Shown: in pieces, positions 53,520 through 57,844 of the stretch | Numbering within the stretch: position 1 is the first letter of the stretch | How the letters are laid out: each line of letters begins with the position of its first letter | DNA from: Companilactobacillus kimchiensis | Lineage (GTDB): Bacteria > Bacillota > Bacilli > Lactobacillales > Lactobacillaceae | Assembly: GCF_001438805.1 (NCBI RefSeq) | Contig: NZ_JQCF01000014.1 | Span: forward strand, 1-57,844 | Direction of reading: 5' to 3' | Length of the DNA: 57,844 nt | The notes under the pieces: model-generated | Told to the model about the DNA's origin: nothing | The model's database searches: none | The model's input: the letters and a program-made list of their open reading frames with translations, nothing else | Made by a program: the position numbers and the translations under genes

Positions 53520-54257
53520 ATGAAGAAATTCTTTACGGTAATCGGTGGTATGGGTAGTTTAGCCACTGAAAGTTATGTGCATCTATTGAATGAACGTACC
53601 CCAACTAAAAATGATCAAGATTACTTGGATTATATTTTAGTTAATCATGCGACAGTTCCTGATCGGACAGCGCATATCTTAGATAACAGTAAACCTAGCT
53701 TTTTACCTCCATTACTTGAAGATATTAAGCAACAAAGCTTATTAAAACCAGAGTTCATGGTGATGATTTGTAATACTGCACATTATTACTATAAAGAATT
53801 ACAAGCTGCTACTGATATCCCGTTGATTCACATGCCCCATATGGCTATCAGTGTGATGAAAAAGAAGTATCCTAATGCGAAAAAGATTGGTTTGATTGCT
53901 ACTAAAGGAACGATTGCTGACCATGTTTATGAAAATGAGATCAGTGATGCCGGATTTGAATATAGTTTAGGTGATCAAGAAGTTCAGGATAAAGTTGAAA
54001 GTTTAATTTATGATGATATCAAAATCAAAGGTGAAATGAATGATCCTAAATATTTCGATATTTTGAAGACAATGCACGATAAATTTGATTGTGATGTAAT
54101 TGTTTTGGGCTGTACAGAACTATCCTTTGCTCAAGAAAAGGCTCCTGATCATCCTTATCAAGTGATTGACGGTCAAGGAATCATTGCTGATAAGTCAATT
54201 GAATTTGCTGAGAAGATTCGTCGTGGTGAAAAAATAGATTTTACTAAGATTTATTAA
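53520..54257 (+). CDS. Aspartate/glutamate racemase family protein
   Basis: A 245-residue PLP-independent racemase. Both catalytic cysteines are present, Cys84 (MICNTAHYY) and Cys198 (VLGCTELS), with the GGMGSLAT start of the aspartate-racemase group rather than MurI. D-aspartate forms the cross-bridge in many lactobacilli, so a D-Asp supply role beside murE is plausible (inference). ATG 53520 uses GAGGG in the murE 3' end. It is the last gene of the operon. Confidence 0.9.
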   Translation: MKKFFTVIGGMGSLATESYVHLLNERTPTKNDQDYLDYILVNHATVPDRTAHILDNSKPSFLPPLLEDIKQQSLLKPEFMVMICNTAHYYYKELQAATDIPLIHMPHMAISVMKKKYPNAKKIGLIATKGTIADHVYENEISDAGFEYSLGDQEVQDKVESLIYDDIKIKGEMNDPKYFDILKTMHDKFDCDVIVLGCTELSFAQEKAPDHPYQVIDGQGIIADKSIEFAEKIRRGEKIDFTKIY

Positions 54258-54273
54258 TGTTTCATGAGAAACA
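54258..54273. repeat. parS-like palindrome
   Basis: TGTTTCATGAGAAACA matches the parS consensus TGTTTCACGTGAAACA at 14 of 16 positions and is extended by AA/TT to a 20-base palindrome. It has no T-run, so it is not a terminator. It lies about 9 kb after parB. ParB binding is inferred. Confidence 0.45.
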
Positions 54274-54330
54274 TTGCGATAAAGAAAGTGCTTTCGATAT
54301 AATACTAAGTGTATAAGGAGGTACTTCCAC

Positions 54331-54918
54331 ATGTTTAAGAGATTATCTATATTTACATTGGTCTTGTCAGGAGTCCTTTTAGCTGGCTGTGCAAACAAAC
54401 AATCTGCCAGTACTCAATCAGCTGCTAATTCTGAACAAACACAAAAGAGTAGTACAAAAAAAGCTCCCCAAAAGTCGACAAAATCTGATTCATCAGCAAC
54501 ATCAGATACTGCAAAACAAAATACAAATGCTAACAATAGTTCAAAAGGTACTAACAATAATCAAACAGCCTCAAGTAATCAAAATACAAATGCTAATCAA
54601 AGCAATAATAATGCGACTGCTAATGATGGCTCTAATGCTAATACCAATACAACTAACAACAATGGTCAATCAACGCAAGATCAACAAACTCAATCAGCAA
54701 CGTCAACTAATTTGACAACTTCAGATCAAGCGGTTGAATTTTTAGCTAACCAATTAAGTTCAACGTACGACAAAGCATCAACCCAATATGTTGCTAATGG
54801 TAAAGTTACTTGGAATAATACCAATGGCTATCAAATTAATATCTATAGTAAAAATTCTGATTCACCAGTTGGAAGTTATTTAGTTCCTGCAAATGGACAG
54901 TATTTCCAAATCTGGTAA
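54331..54918 (+). CDS. Asn/Ser/Thr/Gln-rich lipoprotein
   Basis: A 195-residue lipoprotein. The signal peptide ends in the lipobox LAGC with Cys20. Residues ~25-130 are a low-complexity linker of Asn, Ser, Thr, Gln and Lys. The last ~65 residues form a small globular domain (TTSDQAVEFLANQL; GKVTWNNTNGYQINIYSKN; SYLVPANGQYFQIW). The C-terminal domain resembles small secreted domains common in lactobacilli (DUF4767-like is a guess). AAGGAGG precedes the ATG, with its own promoter region. Confidence 0.8.
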   Translation: MFKRLSIFTLVLSGVLLAGCANKQSASTQSAANSEQTQKSSTKKAPQKSTKSDSSATSDTAKQNTNANNSSKGTNNNQTASSNQNTNANQSNNNATANDGSNANTNTTNNNGQSTQDQQTQSATSTNLTTSDQAVEFLANQLSSTYDKASTQYVANGKVTWNNTNGYQINIYSKNSDSPVGSYLVPANGQYFQIW

Positions 54919-54962
54919 TAGGGGCATAACTTGCCTTTACAATAATAATTAGTTATATTTTT

Positions 54963-55007
54963 AAGAGGTCGGTTCAAAACTTAGGTTTTGATCTGGCCTC
55001 TATTTTG
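54963..55007 (+). terminator. Intrinsic terminator
   Basis: AGAGG...TTCAAAAC pairs with GTTTTGAT...CCTCT around a TTAG loop, followed by ATTTT. Confidence 0.8.
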
Positions 55008-55038
55008 GTTATGCAATTATTTGAATAGAGGATAATAA

Positions 55039-55914
55039 ATGCGGAAAAGAAAAGTATTTTTATTTGTTTTATTTTCGCTACTGATTTTTGTAGGGGGATG
55101 TAGTCAAAGAGATACATCTCAAAAGATTATCACAACAACGGTTAATACTTATATTGAACCAATCAAAAGTGTCGTGGGAGATAAGTATGAGGTCACATCG
55201 ATCATTAAATCGGTCAACGTCGATCCCCATAGTTTTTCACCATCTAGTAATGATGCTAAGTTGATTGCAGATTCGAAACTGATTGTTGCTAGTGGATTGG
55301 GTTATGACGATTGGGTCAATAAAATAGTAGTTGCTAATAGTCAGAATAAAAATTTAGTCGATTTTGGTAGTGATGTGTTGGCTAAAAAAGATGGTGCTAA
55401 TGAGCATATTTGGTTTGGTGTTAAAAATGTACAGCAACTAAGCCAAGCAGTCTATCAACATATGGCCCGAGTCGATCCTAAAAATAAAACGTATTATCAA
55501 GCTAATTTTAAGAAATACGATATAAAATTAGATAGTTTAATCCAAAGAGAACAAGCTTTAAAACAATATACCAACGGTAAGAAGGCCTACGTTACAGAAC
55601 CCTTGCCTTACTATCTGCTGAAAGATCTGGGTGTAACGATTGCCAATCCCCACTTTGCCAAAGCAGTTGAAGATGATACTGATCCTTCAATTGAAGATGT
55701 AAAAGATATGGAAAATGGGCTGAAGAATCATAAAGTCAGTTTCTTGGTCGTGAATAAACAAGTAACTAGCGGCATTATCACGAAAATGACTAGTTTAGCT
55801 AAGCAAAACCATGTTCCAATCGTGTATTTTACTGAAACATTGCCAAGCAATTTAGGATATTATGATTGGATGAATGGCAATATTACTCAGATTGAAAGGA
55901 TAGTGAAGAAATAA
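55039..55914 (+). CDS. Metal ABC transporter substrate-binding lipoprotein (ZnuA/MntA cluster)
   Basis: A 291-residue cluster A-I solute-binding protein. Lipobox FVGGC with Cys21. Likely metal ligands are His64 (VDPHSFSP) and His123 (NEHIWF). A third His usually found in HxAFxY contexts is replaced by Glu187 (TEPLPYYLLKDLG). There is no His-rich loop typical of zinc ZnuA. Zinc, manganese or iron are all possible. It forms an operon with the ATPase (3 bases on) and permease. Confidence 0.88.
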   Translation: MRKRKVFLFVLFSLLIFVGGCSQRDTSQKIITTTVNTYIEPIKSVVGDKYEVTSIIKSVNVDPHSFSPSSNDAKLIADSKLIVASGLGYDDWVNKIVVANSQNKNLVDFGSDVLAKKDGANEHIWFGVKNVQQLSQAVYQHMARVDPKNKTYYQANFKKYDIKLDSLIQREQALKQYTNGKKAYVTEPLPYYLLKDLGVTIANPHFAKAVEDDTDPSIEDVKDMENGLKNHKVSFLVVNKQVTSGIITKMTSLAKQNHVPIVYFTETLPSNLGYYDWMNGNITQIERIVKK

Positions 55915-55916
55915 CT

Positions 55917-56585
55917 GTGATTGAAGCAAAAGATTTAACAAAAAGATTTGGTCAACAATTAGTTTTTGAGAATCTCAATTTCAAAATCAATGATGGTGAT
56001 TTTATCAGTTTAATTGGACCAAATGGATCTGGTAAAACGACCTTAGTAAAAATTTTAATGGGATTGGAAAAGAAGACTAGTGGCGAATTGAGTTTTACTA
56101 AAAAACAAACGATTGGTTATGTACCACAGTTTAGAAATATTGATATGGACTATCCTTTAGATATTGAGCAATTTGTCCGATTAAACTTAAAGTTCACTTT
56201 GAGCCCTAGTAAACGTCACGAAGATGATGAATTGATCAAAAATATCCTTCAAGAAACTAAATTGACGGAATTGAAAAATCGCCCGTTAGGATTAGCTTCT
56301 GGAGGTGAAAAACAGAAGGCCTATTTAGCTCAAGCACTTCTTAATGATCCTAAGGTTTTAATCTTGGACGAAGCTACAGCCAGTTTGGATGTTGAAGTTA
56401 AGATGCAACTGATGGATCTTGTCCAAGAATTAAATCAGAAGTATAATCTGACGGTTATTTTCATTACTCACGATTACGAATTAACTAAGAAATATACCAG
56501 TCGGGCATTATTCTTTAAGAATAAAACAATTGAAGAAGTGCACGTGAATGATGTTTCAGAAGCTATGTTTGAGATGGGGAGTTAG
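55917..56585 (+). CDS. Metal ABC transporter ATPase
   Basis: 222 residues with Walker A GPNGSGKTT (about 35-43), signature variant LASGGEKQKAYLAQAL, Walker B VLILDEA and the H-loop VIFITHD. It energises the metal importer encoded by its neighbours. The GTG start at 55917 lies 3 bases after the binding-protein stop; coupled translation is likely. The signature has A-S-G-G-E where L-S-G-G-Q is canonical, as in several metal importers. Confidence 0.9.
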   Translation: MIEAKDLTKRFGQQLVFENLNFKINDGDFISLIGPNGSGKTTLVKILMGLEKKTSGELSFTKKQTIGYVPQFRNIDMDYPLDIEQFVRLNLKFTLSPSKRHEDDELIKNILQETKLTELKNRPLGLASGGEKQKAYLAQALLNDPKVLILDEATASLDVEVKMQLMDLVQELNQKYNLTVIFITHDYELTKKYTSRALFFKNKTIEEVHVNDVSEAMFEMGS

Positions 56586-56588
56586 ATT

Positions 56589-57386
56589 ATGTTTGGATAT
56601 GAATTTATGCGTGAGGCCTTTATTGCCAGCACTTTTATAGCGATAACTGCGGGGTTAGTCGGGGTTTTTGTGGTATCGAGAAATATGTCTTTTCTATCCC
56701 ATACCTTGTCAGAAATTGGCTTTGCCGGGGCCTCGTTTGGTATTTTAGTGGGAATTTCACCCTTAGCGGGAATGATCTTATTCACTTTGGTTAGTTCGAT
56801 TGCAGTTGGTAGTTTAAGCAGTGAATCTTCTCGACGAGAGGCTTCAATCAGTGCAATTTCATCGTTATTTATTGGTTTAGGAATTCTGTTCCTGTCACTA
56901 TCTTCTGAGTCTAGTAGTTATGCTACCAATATTTTATTTGGAAGTATCGTTGGAATTAGTTCTAAAGAAGTAAATCAGTTAATGATTTTGGCACTTTTTG
57001 TCATTTTTGTCTTCATTATCTTCTATAAACCACTCTCATTTGATTCATTTGACCATATCGGGGCGCGTGCGGCAGGATTGAAGACACGATTACTATCGAT
57101 TGCCTTTTTAGTAACTTTGGCTCTCAGCGTCAGTATTGGTGCTCAAATCGTTGGTTCATTATTAGTCTTTGTACTTTTAACTTTACCTGGCGCCACCGCT
57201 AAATATGTTGTTCATACCGTACCGAAGTTGATTATGGTATCAGTTGGTTTATCATTAGCTGGAGTTTGGTTAGGATTATACTTGGCCTTTGTTACCAATT
57301 GGCCTGTAACATTCTTTATTTCAGCTTTTGAAGTAATTGCTTATTTCTTGGGATTAGGCTATAAAAATTGGAAATTAAACCATTAA
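56589..57386 (+). CDS. Metal ABC transporter permease (ABC-3 family)
   Basis: 265 residues with about eight membrane helices and the ABC-3 family segments FVVSRNMSFLSHTLSEIGFAG (residues ~28-48) and GAQIVGSLLVFVLLTLPGATA (~195-215). It is the homodimeric channel of the zinc/manganese/iron importer formed with the two preceding genes, starting 3 bases after the ATPase stop. Confidence 0.92.
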   Translation: MFGYEFMREAFIASTFIAITAGLVGVFVVSRNMSFLSHTLSEIGFAGASFGILVGISPLAGMILFTLVSSIAVGSLSSESSRREASISAISSLFIGLGILFLSLSSESSSYATNILFGSIVGISSKEVNQLMILALFVIFVFIIFYKPLSFDSFDHIGARAAGLKTRLLSIAFLVTLALSVSIGAQIVGSLLVFVLLTLPGATAKYVVHTVPKLIMVSVGLSLAGVWLGLYLAFVTNWPVTFFISAFEVIAYFLGLGYKNWKLNH

Positions 57387-57398
57387 GGACGTTAGCAA

Positions 57399-57809
57399 AT
57401 GATAAAAGAATTATGGAATAAATATAAAGATGCGATTCCCTATGTATTTTTTGGAGTTTTAACAACATTAGTTAATATCGGAACCTTTGGTGTTTTATGG
57501 CATACTTTTCACTGGAATTACCAAATTGCCAATGTGGTTGCGTATTGGCTGTCAGTCTTGTTTGCCTATGTGACTAATAAACTTTGGGTCTTTAATTCTC
57601 ATACCACAACATGGAAAGCTTTCTGGAAAGAGATGTTATCATTCTTTCTCTTTCGGGCCGCTTCTTGGGTAATGGATCAAGGAATTATGACAATTGGGGT
57701 TTCGTTCTTACATGGAAATGCCTTGATTGTAAAAGTTCTTGATAATGTAGTTGTTATCGTATTAAATTATGTTTTCAGTAAATTTATTATTTTTAGAAAA
57801 AGAGATTAA
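57399..57809 (+). CDS. GtrA-family membrane protein
   Basis: A 136-residue protein with four membrane helices and the GtrA pattern: YVFFGVLTTLVNIGTFGVLW, then NVVAYWLSVLFAYVTNKLWVF and VLNYVFSKFIIFRK at the end. GtrA proteins are thought to flip polyprenyl-phosphate sugars or help surface glycosylation. The matching GtrB-like GT2 gene is 39 kb away at 18.1 kb. It starts 12 bases after the metal permease and may be read through from that operon. Confidence 0.9.
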   Translation: MIKELWNKYKDAIPYVFFGVLTTLVNIGTFGVLWHTFHWNYQIANVVAYWLSVLFAYVTNKLWVFNSHTTTWKAFWKEMLSFFLFRAASWVMDQGIMTIGVSFLHGNALIVKVLDNVVVIVLNYVFSKFIIFRKRD

Positions 57810-57844
57810 TTAAAGAGTGGAACATAACATGGTTAGCTCTCGAG

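Noticed and set aside
1-57844. CRISPR array, tRNA, rRNA or complete insertion sequence
   Set aside because: No regularly spaced repeats, cloverleaf-like sequence, rRNA stretch or transposase gene was recognised in the window.

Overview
The window looks like about 58 kb of chromosome from a low-GC Gram-positive lactic acid bacterium of the Lactobacillaceae. A Companilactobacillus-type species (former L. alimentarius/farciminis group) is my best guess, but that is inference from gene content. The support is AT-rich codon use, strong AGGAGG ribosome-binding sites with many TTG starts, paired acetate kinases, Kup, PepC, mannose-class PTS, DUF951/DUF1129 proteins and a cydABCD operon in an otherwise fermentative gene set. 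No tRNA, rRNA, CRISPR array or insertion sequence was seen. The only mobile DNA recognised is the last ~47 bases of a group II intron at the left edge.

Layout. 1-5.1 kb: group II intron tail, amino-acid permease, NagB with a NagR-type operator, an alpha/beta-hydrolase fold protein lacking the nucleophile serine, a TPM-like membrane protein, a MazG-type pyrophosphohydrolase and an anchored unknown. 5.2-9.9 kb: a large palindromic intergenic element, then a divergent sugar locus. It has mannose-class PTS IIB-IIC-IID (no IIA) on one side and a LacI regulator plus a SIS-domain isomerase/deglycase on the other, around a duplicated operator block. 10-21 kb: nicotinamidase, Kup, ammonium transporter, DUF1003 protein, type II NADH dehydrogenase, a TetR/cation-proton antiporter pair, a GtrB-like glycosyltransferase and a long coiled-coil protein. 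21-31 kb: acetate kinase 1 and a respiratory block (MenA, polyprenyl diphosphate synthase, CydABDC). Together with Ndh this gives NADH to menaquinone to cytochrome bd, provided naphthoate precursor and haem are available.

31-43 kb: a membrane protein with a ~220-residue Asn/Gln-rich prion-like tail, pyridoxal/HMP kinase, a broken MerR gene, acetyltransferases, DUF975, ProC, a structured leader before an ECF S-component, acetate kinase 2, GatD without MurT, PepC, an EAL-domain gene whose start codon reads ACG, a membrane-anchored MerR regulator and a BlaI/CopY-type repressor with a C-terminal cysteine cluster. 43-48 kb is a chromosome-partition/ribosome block (RsmG, ParA, ParB, DUF951, YchF, DUF1129), typical of the origin-proximal region in Firmicutes, with two ParB-site-like palindromes in the wider area.

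48.9-54.3 kb is a tight five-gene operon: VanR/VanS-like two-component system, D,D-carboxypeptidase, MurE and an Asp/Glu-family racemase, i.e. sensing plus peptidoglycan precursor supply and trimming. 54.3-57.8 kb: Asn/Ser/Thr-rich lipoprotein, a metal ABC transporter (binding protein, ATPase, permease) and a GtrA-like protein that may partner the distant GtrB-like enzyme.

The strongest candidates for something new are the VanRS-DacA-MurE-racemase operon, the Asn/Gln-rich membrane protein, the duplicated-operator sugar locus, the ACG-start EAL gene, the coiled-coil protein and the structured RNA/DNA elements at 5.2 and 35.6 kb.
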